A DNA stretch of 64,000 nt, taken from contig NZ_SLWS01000022.1 in the NCBI RefSeq assembly GCF_004345645.1, positions 62,001 to 126,000 of the forward strand, in the 5' to 3' direction. Positions 20,801-29,400 of this stretch are shown in pieces (the first letter of the stretch is position 1; every line of letters begins with the position of its first letter). Made by a program: the position numbers and the translations under genes. The notes below the pieces were generated by a model that had not been told where the DNA came from, searched no databases, and saw only the letters and a program-made list of their open reading frames with translations. Origin of the DNA: Actinocrispum wychmicini. Its GTDB lineage: Bacteria > Actinomycetota > Actinomycetes > Mycobacteriales > Pseudonocardiaceae.

Positions 20801-23493
20801 CCTTCGACGCGGTGTGCGCGCACGTCGACCCGGAGTTGGACCGGTCGCTACGGGACGTGATCCTCGACGGTGACGGCCTGGACGATACCGGCTACACGCA
20901 GCCGGCGTTGTTCGCCGTCGAAGTGGCGCTGTACCGCCTGATGGAGGCGTGGGATGTCCGTCCGGACCTGCTCGTCGGCCATTCCATCGGCGAGTTGGTG
21001 GCCGCCCACGTGGCAGGTGTGTTCTCGTTGGCGGACGCGTGTCGCCTGGTCGCCGCCCGCGGCCGGCTGATGCAGGCGCTGCCGGCCGGCGGCGCGATGG
21101 TGTCGTTGCGCGCGTCGGAACGGGTCGTCAGGCCTTTGCTTGCCGACGGTGTCAGCATCGCGGCGGTCAACGGGCCGGACACCGTGGTGATCTCCGGAGA
21201 CGAGAGCACTGCTCTCGCAATTGCCGAGCGGTTCGAGCACAAACGGCTGCGCGTGAGCCACGCCTTCCACTCCCCGCTCATGGACGACATGCTGGCCTCT
21301 TTCGCCGAGGTCGCGCACGAGATTCCGATGTCGCCGGCGCGGATTCCGGTCGTCTCCACGGTCACCGGCCGGCTCGGCGACTTCACCGACCCGGAGTACT
21401 GGGTGACCCAGGCCCGCGCCGAGGTCCGCTTCCATCAGGCCGTGCTTTCGCTGGTGGACGCGGGTGTTCGGCGATTCGTCGAGATCGGGCCGCACAGCGT
21501 GCTGTCCGCCATGGCGCGTGGGTTCTTGGACGTCGACATGGCCGTCGTCCCGGTGATGCGGAAGGGCAAGCCGGAGGCCGGCACCCTGACCACGGCGATC
21601 GCCCAACTGCACGTGCACGGGCAGGCACCGGACTGGTCGGCGCTGTTCGCCGGCGCGCGTCGGGTCGACCTGCCGACGTACCCCTTCGAGCGGCAACGGT
21701 ACTGGCCGGAGCATGCCCTGCCGGGCCCGTCCCGATCCATTGTGGACGAATGGCGGTACCGGATCGACTGGGCGCCGGTCGCCGAACCGTCCGGCACGCT
21801 GACCGGCAGTTGGCTGGTGGTCGTGCCGTCCGGCCGAACCGCCGACGAACTCACGCGCGGCCTTGAGGAGCACGGCGCCAAGACGGTCACCTTGGCGGTC
21901 GGCGAGTCGGGGCGCGCGGGACTGGCGGCGAGCCTGCGCGAGGTGATGCCGGTCGAGATCCAGGGTGTGCTGTCGCTGCTCGACGTGGTTGGCACGGCAA
22001 CGCTCGTCCAAGCCCTCGGGGACATCTCGGTGAACGCCCCGCTCTGGTGCGTCACCCGGGACGCGGCGGTGTGGGGTCTGGGTCGGGTCGCCGCGTTGGA
22101 ACACCCCGAGCGGTGGGGCGGTCTCGTCGACGTGCCGGAGTCGCTCGATTCGGTCGCCGCGGCGCGGCTGGCCGGTGTTCTGGCCGGCACGGGCGAGGAT
22201 CAGGTGTCGGTCCGGCCGGACGGCGTCCACGGCCGCAGGTTGGTCCGTGCCACGGCGGACACCGTGGCTTCGGAGTGGCGGCCGGAGGGAACGGTCCTGG
22301 TCACCGGCGGCACGGGTGCGCTGGGTGGGCACGTCGCCCGGTGGCTGGCCCGGCCAGGCGTCCACCTGGTGTTGACCAGCCGCAGCGGACCTGACGCGCC
22401 CGGTGCCGCCGAACTCTCGGACGAACTGACCGCGCTCGGCGCCGAGGTCACGATCGCCGCGTGCGACGTTGCGGATCGGGAGGCCCTTCGCGGTCTGCTC
22501 GCCGGGCGCCAACCGACCGCTGTGTTCCACGCTGCCGGCGTCCTCGACGACGGCGTGCTGGATTCCTTGACCCCGGAACGGTTCGAGACCGTCATGCGGT
22601 CCAAAGTGGACTCCGCATGGCACCTGGACGCGTTGACCGGGGACCTGTCGGCGTTCGTGCTGTTCTCGTCGCTGTCCGGGACGATCGGATCGGCCGGACA
22701 AGGCAACTACGCGGCCGCCAACGCGGCCTTGGACGCCCTCGCCCAGCGGCGGCGGGCACGCGGCCAAGTCGCGACCGCCATCGCCTGGGGCCCTTGGGCG
22801 GACGGCGGCATGGCCGCGCAGATCCGTCAACGCCGAGGCGGTGTCCTCGCGATGCCACCGGATCTGGCGATCACCGCGTTGCAACGCGCCCTGGACCGTG
22901 ACGAAACATGCGTGACGGTCGCGGATATCGACTGGGAGCGCTTCACACCCGGGTTCACCGCCGCCCGACCGAGCCGGCTGCTGGCGGACATCCCCGCGGC
23001 CACTCAGCCGACACCGGTCGGTGTCACCGCCCTGACCGGCCCGGACGCGCTTCAGCTTGTCCGTACCCAGGTCGCCGCCGTGCTCGGCTACGCCGGCCCG
23101 GCCTCGGTCGAACCGGGCCGGGCGTTCAAGGACCTCGGGTTCGACTCACTGACCGCGGTGGAGTTGCGGAACGTGTTGTCCGCGACGACCGGGCTCACAC
23201 TGCCGTCCACGATCGTGTTCGACCACGCCAGTCCCGCAGCGCTGGCCGCGCACCTGTGCGCCCTGGTGGAACCCGGTCCCGCCAAGTCCGTGCTGGCCGA
23301 CTTCGACCGGTTGCGTGCCGCGTTGACCGAGCTGCCCGCGGCCGAGCTGGAGGCCACCCGGATCACGTCCCAGCTGCAGGCCCTGCTGACCACACTCACC
23401 GCGCGGGTCGGCGGCACAGGGGGCATGGACCTGCTCACGGCGTCCACGGACGAGCTGTTCGCCTTCATCGACAACGATCTGGGGATGTCCTGA
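14881..23493 (+). CDS. Type I modular polyketide synthase, modules 4-5
   Basis: A 2870-residue bimodular PKS with a GTG start, beginning with an N-terminal coiled-coil docking segment (YLDYLKRVTADLRQTRRRL). Module 4: KS ~14977-16230 (DTACSSS, EAHGTGT, NIGHTQ), AT ~16520-17480 with GHSVG and HAFHS (malonyl-CoA), KR ~18097-18650 lacking the LDD triplet and carrying AGVWGGGGQGAYAAAN, so A-type, ACP ~18900-19090. Module 5: KS ~19156-20415, malonyl AT ~20717-21700, KR ~22290-22850 with VLDDGV (B-type), ACP ~23040-23250. Neither module has DH or ER, so each should leave a beta-hydroxyl, of opposite configuration by the A/B rule. The C-terminus ends in a docking helix region. Its stop TGA (23491-23493) shares its A with the ATG of the next PKS (TGATG), so the two are translationally coupled. 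Confidence 0.97.
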   Translation: MADEDKYLDYLKRVTADLRQTRRRLTEVEERAREPIAVVAMSCRFPGGVRSPEDLWELVRGGGDAIEPFPADRGWNIDDFYDPDPDAPGTSYAREGGFLRDVADFDPAFFGMSPNEATATDPQQRLLLETAWELFERAGIDPASVRGAKGGVFIGAASSGYGSGLTELPEGLEGLILAGNATSVLSGRIAYTFGLEGPAITIDTACSSSLVAMHLAAHALRQGDCSLAVVGGASVMATPLMFVEFSRQRGLAPDGRCKPFAEAADGTSWSEGVGMLLLERLSDAQQAGHPVLAVIRGSAVNQDGASNGLTAPNGPAQQHVIRAALANAGMSTFDIDAVEAHGTGTSLGDPIEANALMSTFGHRDRPLWLGSVKSNIGHTQAAAGVAGVIKMVLAMRHGLLPMTLHVDEPSKHIDWSSGAVRLLTEAVPWTEGDRRAAVSSFGISGTNAHVILESPPERETQGPGTGDTPYGNARHGDVWVVSGRSGEALREQVGRLREHVEGHPELRPVDVAYSLATSRAALEHRAVLLGDFQQVAQGVVQGKPGRVAFLFSGQGAQRAGMARELHATFPVFAKAFDEVCAHCESGLREVIFGGESLDCTRFTQPALFAVETAVYRLLESWGVRPQFVAGHSVGELAAAHVAGVFSLADACRLVTARARLMDALPAGGAMFSVQASEEDVRRLLVPGADLAAVNGPNSVVVSGVEEAVLDVVKALRHKRLRVSHAFHSALMDPMLVEFRKAIQGIEFRSPTIPVIANGDVTSPEYWVQHVRDTVRFYDTMRALDAKGVSTYVEIGPDGVLSAMAQDCVDTEAVPVMRRDRPEITTLLTALAELHVRGHSPDWDKFFDRSGATRVDLPTYAFQRQRYWLEGPARPAESHPLRYRVVWRPVAEVPQPRLSGRWLVVVPAGHDVDDVMAALAGVDVVRIDLDDPRTIQLPEHFDGVLSLLALAEEGLPAKGLALTLALVQALGDTTAPLWLATRRAVSTGRSDPLANPVQAQVWGLGQVVGLEHPDRWGGLIDLPSIVDERAAARLAAVLSGVDDEDQLAIRASGVFVRRLVHAPAHQARQTWKPDGTVLITGGTGALGAEVARWLARGGAQRLVLTSRGGLAADGAVDLQAELTKLGAEVRIVACDVADRDALSVLVDSLADTPIRAVVHAAGVSRPAALADTDLAEFTEGMRAKVVGAANLHELLGPVDAFVMFASNAGVWGGGGQGAYAAANAYLDALAEHRAAQGLAATSIAWGPWSGMGMAAKTEAREHLRRRGFRPLSPETAIGALQQALDGGEITLTVTDVDWSRFAPAFMSARSRPLLAEIPEARQGDQPAGELDRHRSATEWLTLVLDQAAAVLGYPNATGIEPGRAFRDLGFDSLTAVQMRNRLRDVTGLALPSTMVFDYPTPADLADHLSGTHDEPAAVTMPKVDEEPIAIVAMGCRYPGGVRSPEELWELLAAGRDGISAFPADRGWADLYHPDPDMPGTSYVREGGFLADAAEFDPVFFGISPREALGMDPQQRLLLQVAWETFERAGIDPNSVRGAQIGVFTGTNGQDYPAVLFAGANGPEGQVGTGNSASVLSGRLSYTFGLEGPAMSVDTACSSSLVALHLAVRAIRHGECEMALAGGVTVMSTPGAFVEFSRQRGLAKDGRCKAFSDDADGTGWGEGAGLVLVERLSDAQRNGHPVLAVIRGSAVNQDGASNGLTAPNGPSQQRVIRAALADARMSTFDIDVVEAHGTGTSLGDPIEANALMSTFGHRDRPLWLGSVKSNIGHTQAAAGIAGVIKMVLAMRHGVLPRTLHAETPSSHVDWSGGDVRMLTLPVDWPRGVRARRAGVSSFGFSGTNAHLVLEEAPATEPATPPRRPPRPAVVPWVLSGRTNEALQAQARQLVAHVAELDDTDVGFSLAGRTVMEHRAVVVGEDHAELIHGLEALAAGRHAANARIGTADPGAKCAFMFSGQGAQWAGMGRELYQEFPVFADAFDAVCAHVDPELDRSLRDVILDGDGLDDTGYTQPALFAVEVALYRLMEAWDVRPDLLVGHSIGELVAAHVAGVFSLADACRLVAARGRLMQALPAGGAMVSLRASERVVRPLLADGVSIAAVNGPDTVVISGDESTALAIAERFEHKRLRVSHAFHSPLMDDMLASFAEVAHEIPMSPARIPVVSTVTGRLGDFTDPEYWVTQARAEVRFHQAVLSLVDAGVRRFVEIGPHSVLSAMARGFLDVDMAVVPVMRKGKPEAGTLTTAIAQLHVHGQAPDWSALFAGARRVDLPTYPFERQRYWPEHALPGPSRSIVDEWRYRIDWAPVAEPSGTLTGSWLVVVPSGRTADELTRGLEEHGAKTVTLAVGESGRAGLAASLREVMPVEIQGVLSLLDVVGTATLVQALGDISVNAPLWCVTRDAAVWGLGRVAALEHPERWGGLVDVPESLDSVAAARLAGVLAGTGEDQVSVRPDGVHGRRLVRATADTVASEWRPEGTVLVTGGTGALGGHVARWLARPGVHLVLTSRSGPDAPGAAELSDELTALGAEVTIAACDVADREALRGLLAGRQPTAVFHAAGVLDDGVLDSLTPERFETVMRSKVDSAWHLDALTGDLSAFVLFSSLSGTIGSAGQGNYAAANAALDALAQRRRARGQVATAIAWGPWADGGMAAQIRQRRGGVLAMPPDLAITALQRALDRDETCVTVADIDWERFTPGFTAARPSRLLADIPAATQPTPVGVTALTGPDALQLVRTQVAAVLGYAGPASVEPGRAFKDLGFDSLTAVELRNVLSATTGLTLPSTIVFDHASPAALAAHLCALVEPGPAKSVLADFDRLRAALTELPAAELEATRITSQLQALLTTLTARVGGTGGMDLLTASTDELFAFIDNDLGMS
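15866..15960 (+). repeat. Interspersed palindromic element A, two copies in KS4
   Basis: GAATGTCAACATTC (15866-15879) and TAATGTCAACATTC (15947-15960), 81 bases apart. Both encode Met-Ser-Thr-Phe, where other KS domains have LST(S/T/M)DVD and LLATYG. Confidence 0.9.
16266..16311 (+). repeat. Interspersed element B in KS4-AT4 linker
   Basis: CCCGGAACGGGAGACACA and CGGGAACGCGCGACACGG, direct half-units about 25 bases apart. Encodes GTGDTPYGNARHGD. Confidence 0.8.
20033..20322 (+). repeat. Interspersed palindromic element A, three copies in KS5
   Basis: Copies at 20033-20046 and 20114-20127 (81 apart, reading Met-Ser-Thr-Phe) and an inverse-centre copy GAATGTTGACATTG at 20309-20322, read in another frame as Met-Leu-Thr-Leu. 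Confidence 0.9.
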
Positions 23494-26400
23494 TGAGCGA
23501 CGAGAAGCTGCTCGACTACCTGCGCCGGGTCACCGCCGAGCTGAAGCAGACCCGCGAGCGGCTGCGCGAGGTCGAAGGCCGGGACACGGAGCCGATAGCG
23601 GTGGTCGGGATGGGCTGCCGCCTGCCCGGCGGCGTGACCACTCCGGAGCAGCTGTGGCAGCTCGTCGCCGACGGCGTGGACGCGATCACGCCGTTCCCCG
23701 CCGACCGTGGCTGGAGCCCGGCCGACCTGTACGACCCCGATCCGGACGCGCCCGGCAAGTCCTATGTGCTTCGCGGCGGCTTCCTGGCCGACGCGGGCGA
23801 CTTCGACCCGGCGTTCTTCGGGATCTCGCCGCGTGAGGCGCTCGCGATGGACCCACAGCAACGGCTGTTGCTGGAAACGTCCTGGGAGGCGCTGGAACGA
23901 GCCGGGATCGACCCGGTGTCACTGCGCGGCGAACGAGTCGGGGTGTTCGCTGGAACCAACGGCCAGGACTACGGGACCGTGCTCGCGCTGTCCGCCTCAG
24001 GCGACGACGGTTACCTGACGACGGGGAACGCGGCGGCCGTGGTCTCTGGCCGTGTCTCGTACACCTTGGGACTGGAAGGGCCGGCCGTCACCATCGACAC
24101 CGCGTGCTCGTCTTCGCTCGTCGCGCTGCACTTGGCGGCTCAGGCGTTGCGTCAGGGGGAGTGTTCCCTGGCGCTCGCGGGCGGCGCGACCGTGATGGCG
24201 ACCCCGGCGGCGTTCATCGCGTTCAGCCGTCAGCGGGGCTTGGCTTTGGACGGCCGGTGCAAGGCGTTCTCCACCGACGCGGACGGCACTGCTTGGGGCG
24301 AGGGCGCCGGAATGCTTGTGCTGGAACGGTTGTCGGTGGCTGAGCGGCTCGGCCATCCTGTGCTGGCCGTGGTGCGGGGTTCGGCGGTGAACCAGGACGG
24401 CGCGTCGAACGGGTTGACCGCGCCGAACGGTCCTTCGCAGCAGCGGGTGATTCGGGCGGCGTTGGCCAACGCTGGATTGTCAACATTCGACATTGACGCG
24501 GTGGAGGCGCACGGGACTGGCACGGCTCTCGGCGACCCGATCGAGGCTCAGGCGTTGTTGGCGACCTACGGTCAGGACCGGGGAACGCCGCTGTGGCTGG
24601 GGTCGGTGAAGTCGAACATCGGGCACACCCAGGCGGCGGCCGGGGTGGCCGGGGTGATCAAGATGGTGATGGCGATCCGGCACGGCGTGCTGCCACCCAC
24701 TTTGCACGTGACCGAACCGACGTCGCACGTGGACTGGTCGGCGGGCAACGCCCGGCTGCTGACCGAATCCGTGCCGTGGCCCAGCACCGGTCGGTCGAGG
24801 CGAGCCGGGATCTCATCGTTCGGAGCCAGCGGCACGAACGCGCACATTGTCATCGAGCAGCCACCGAATGTCGAAGTTCCGAATGTTGACATTGGACGGG
24901 TGGCGGGGGCGCTGGGTGCCGAGGTTCCGAATGTTGACATTCGGCCGATGGCGCCATCACCTCGTGTCGGGGTTCGGGATGTTGACATTCGGACAAGGGC
25001 GGCGTCGCTGGGTGCTGGGGTTTCGAATGTTGACATTGGGCGGGCGGGGGAGTCGTCTGGTGGTGAATGTCTGAATGTTGACATTGGGGCGGTGGCGCCG
25101 TCGCCTCGTGCAGAGGTTCCGGATGTTGACATTCGTGTTGACGAGCGCCGGGTGGTGCCGTGGCTGGTGTCCGCTCGCGACCAGGCCGCGTTACGGGCGC
25201 AGGCTGCGCGCCTGAAGTCCGCGGTGATGGACCACACGAACGTCTTGGATGTCGGGTTCTCGCTGGCTACCACGCGGGCCGCGTTCGAGTACAGGTCGGT
25301 GCTGGTGGGCCGGGAGCCGCGGGACTTCGCTCGGCAACTGGACGCCATCGACACCGCCATCGATACGGTTCGTGAAGGAAGCACCGCGTTCTTGTTCACC
25401 GGGCAAGGAGCTCAGTGGGCCGGGATGGGGGCCGAGTTGTACGCCGGGTATCCGGTGTTCGCGGACGCGTTCGACGAGGTGTGCGCGTTGTTTCCGGGCC
25501 GGCTCAGGGGGGTCGTCTTCGGGGTCGAGGAGGGGCTTGACCAGACTGGGTTCACTCAGCCGGCGTTGTTCGCGGTCGAGGTGGCGTTGTACCGGTTGGT
25601 CGAGTCCTGGGGGCTGGTGCCGGACTTTGTGCTCGGGCACTCCATCGGCGAGTTCGCGGCGGCGCACGTCGCTGGGGTCTTCGGGTTGGCGGATGCCTGT
25701 CGTCTGGTCGCGGCGCGCGCGGGGCTGATGCAGGCGCTGCCGCCCGGTGGCGCGATGATCGCCTTACGGGCCACCGAGGACGAGGTCGCTCCCTTCCTGG
25801 ATGAGCGGGTGAGCATCGCCGCGGTGAACGGTCCCGGAGCCGTGGTGCTCTCCGGAGACGAGAGCACTGCTCTCGGAATCGCCGAACGGTTCGAGGGCAA
25901 GCGGTTGCGGGTGAGTCACGCGTTCCACTCACCCTTGATGGACCCCATGTTGGCGGAGTTCCGTGAAGTGGTGCGGAGCGTGCGGTTCGAGCGGCCGTCG
26001 ATCCCGATGGTGGCCGCCGCTGGTGGTGATGTGGTTGAGGCGGAGTACTGGGTGCGTCAGGTGCGGGACGCGGTCCGGTTCCACGACGGCGTGGAAGCGC
26101 TCAAGGGCGAAGGCGTGGTGCGCTTCGTGGAGATCGGACCGGACGGTGTGCTGTCCGCTCTGGTTGATGGGATTCCGTTGATGCGCCGCGACAAACCGCA
26201 GGCGGACACGCTCATGTCTGGTGTTGGCCGGTTGCACATGGCGGGCCACAGTCCGGAGTGGACGAGGATTCTGGGCGGCGGGAAGATCGTCGACCTGCCT
26301 ACGTACGCCTTCCAGCGGCAGCGGTACTGGCCGACCGTTGACCGGCCGGAGTCGCTGTTCCGGCTCGACTGGACGCCCGTCGAGCCGGGCCCCGACCCGG

Positions 26401-29400
26401 GCGACCACACCGTCTTCGAAGTCAGCGGCGAAGCGGCGGTCCACGAGGTCCTCAGCCGGGTGCAAGCGGTCACGGATGGGCGCGAGGAGCCAGCGCGGGC
26501 CGAGAAGCCGGTGCGGACCGACGAGCCGGTGCGGGCCGGGGAGCCGGTGTGGACCGAGGAACCGGGGTGGGCTGAGGAGCGGCTGGTGATCGTGACCCGG
26601 GGCGCGGTCGCCGCCGGGCCCGACGACCCAGTGTCCGACCTCGCCGCGAGCTCTGTGTGGGGGCTCGTAAGGTCGGCGCAGTCGGAGAACCCGGGCAGGT
26701 TTGTCCTCGTCGACACGGACGGGACCGCCGAGGTGGCCACGGCGATCAGTTCGGGTGAGCCGCAGGTGGCGGTCCGGGCCGGGAAGATCCTCGCTCCACG
26801 CCTGGCCCACGCGTCCGCGACACCCGGCAGTCTGCACGGCACAGTGCTGATCACCGGCGGCACGGGCGTGCTCGGCAGCCTGCTCGCCCGACACATCGTG
26901 ACTGAGCACGGCGTAAAGGACCTCGTCCTGGTCAGCCGGCGTGGCATCCAAGCGCCTGGTGCCCAGGAACTTGCGGCGGAACTCGGCGCCACAGTCACCG
27001 TCGCCGCCTGCGACGTGGCCGACCGCGACGCGCTGAGCGACCTGCTGGCCACGATTCCGTCCCTGAACGCCGTCATCCATCTCGCGGGTGTCCTGGACGA
27101 CGGCGTGGTCTCCGCGCTGACCCCCGAGCGGCTCGACCAGGTCCTCGAAGCCAAGGCCGTGGCCGCGCTGAACCTGCACGAGCTGACCAAGGACCTGTCC
27201 GCGTTCGTCATGTTCTCGTCGGCCGCCGGCACGCTCGGCTCGGCCGGACAAGGCAGTTACGCCGCCGCGAACGCTTTCCTGGACGCGTTGGCGGCGCACC
27301 GACGCGCGGCCGGGCTGCCGGGGCTGTCGCTTGCTTGGGGTGCGTGGGACGGCGGGATGACGGGCGACCTGACCGAGGTCGACATCCGTCGGATGGCCCG
27401 TTACGGCATGACCCCGTTGTCGGCCGCCGAGGGTCTCCGTCTGTTCGACGCGGTTCTGGGCAGCGACAACTCGATGCTGCTGCCCATGCGCCTGGACACC
27501 ACGGTCTTGCACGGCCGGCCGGCCGCCAGCACGACCAGCCGGGTCACCGACCTGTCCGAAACGGCGATCCTGGACCTCGTACTGTCCAATGTGGCCACTG
27601 TGCTCGGGCACGGCGACCATGCGCGGCTCTCGCCAGACCGCACGTTCAAGGACCTCGGCTTCGATTCGTTGACCGCGGTCGAACTCCGCAACCGGCTCAA
27701 CGCGGGCACCGGCATGCGCCTTCCGTCCACATTGGTCTACGACTATCCGACGGCCACCGCGCTCGCCGCGCACATCAGTGCGGAACTGGCCGGGGAAACC
27801 CCCGAGACGGCTGCCCCGACCGCGGTCGCCGTCGACGAGCCGATCGCGATCGTCGGGATGAGCTGCCGGTTCCCTGGCGGCGTACGGTCTCCTGAGGACC
27901 TATGGAAACTGCTGCGGGACGGCGGCGACGCGATCACGTCGTTCCCGACCGACCGGGGCTGGGACGTCGACGCGCTCTACGATCCCGACCCCGATCACGA
28001 AGGCACATCCTACGCCCGCGAAGGCGGATTCCTCACCGGGGCGGACCAGTTCGACGCCGCGTTCTTCGGGATCTCGCCGCGTGAGGCGCTCGCGATGGAC
28101 CCGCAGCAACGGCTGCTGCTGGAGACCTCGTGGGAGGCGTTCGAGGACGCCGGGATCGACCCGGCCTCGGTACGTGGCGAGCGGGTCGGTGTGTTCGCCG
28201 GGACCAACGGCCGGGACTATCCGACCTTGCTCGCCGTGGCCCGCGAGAACGTCGAAGGGTACGCCGGCATCGGCAACGCGGCCAGTGTGCTGTCCGGGCG
28301 GGTGTCGTACCAGTTCGGCCTGGAAGGGCCCGCGGTGACAGTGGACACCGCGTGTTCGTCCTCTTTGGTCGCTCTGCATCTCGCCGGTCAGGCGCTTCGG
28401 CAGGGCGAGTGCACGCTCGCGTTGGTCGGCGGCGTGACCGTGATGACGACACCGGGCGCGTTCGTCGAGTTCAGCCGTCAGCGGGGTTTGGCCAAGGACG
28501 GCCGGTGCAAAGCGTTCTCGGACGACGCCGACGGTACCGGCTGGTCGGAAGGTGTCGGCGTGCTGGTCGTTGAACGACTGTCCGACGCGCAGCGCAACGG
28601 GCATCGCGTACTCGCGGTGGTCCGTGGCAGTGCGGTGAACCAGGATGGCGCGTCCAATGGCCTGACGGCGCCAAATGGTCCGTCGCAGCAGCGGGTGATT
28701 CGGGCGGCGTTGGCCAATGTCCGAATGTCAACATTCGACATTGACGTGGTCGAGGCGCACGGCACCGGGACCTCGTTGGGGGATCCGATCGAGGCTAATG
28801 CCCTAATGTCAACATTCGGACATCGTGACCGGCCGCTGTGGCTGGGGTCGGTGAAGTCGAACATCGGACATACCCAGGCGGCGGCCGGGATCGCGGGTGT
28901 GATCAAGATGGTGTTGGCGATGCGCCACGGCGTGCTGCCGAGGACGCTGCACGCGGAGACGCCGTCGTCGCATGTGGACTGGTCGGCGGGGAACGTCCGA
29001 CTCCTGACCGAGCCGGTGGACTGGCGGCCCAACGGCCACCCCCGACGCGCCGGAGTGTCCGCGTTCGGTGTCAGCGGCACCAACGCACACGTCATCCTGG
29101 AGGCATTTGAAGGTACGGGAACGCGCGACACGGCGTCCCGGAACGCGAGACACGCGGGGCCGGTGCCGTGGGTGGTGGCTGGGAAGGGAGAAGGGGCGGT
29201 TAAGGAGCTGGTTGAGCGGGTCATGGGGCTTGATGGGGACCCGTTGGATATTGGGTTTTCGTTGGCGACTACGCGCGCGGTGTTCGACCATCGGGCGGTC
29301 GTTGTAGATGGGGCCGTGGCGACTGGGTTGGCCCGGGTGACCAGGACCGCCTTCATGTTCACCGGGCAGGGCGCGCAACGGGCCGGGATGGGCCGGGAGC

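Noticed and set aside
22908..23492. Long N-terminal extension of the third PKS open frame
   Set aside because: This stretch is the second PKS gene read in another frame. The ATG at 23493 overlaps the upstream stop and opens directly into a normal docking helix.
24873..25136. CRISPR-like look of the regularly spaced 48-bp array
   Set aside because: The repeats are contiguous, coding in frame within a PKS, the intervening bases are related to each other, and there are no cas genes.
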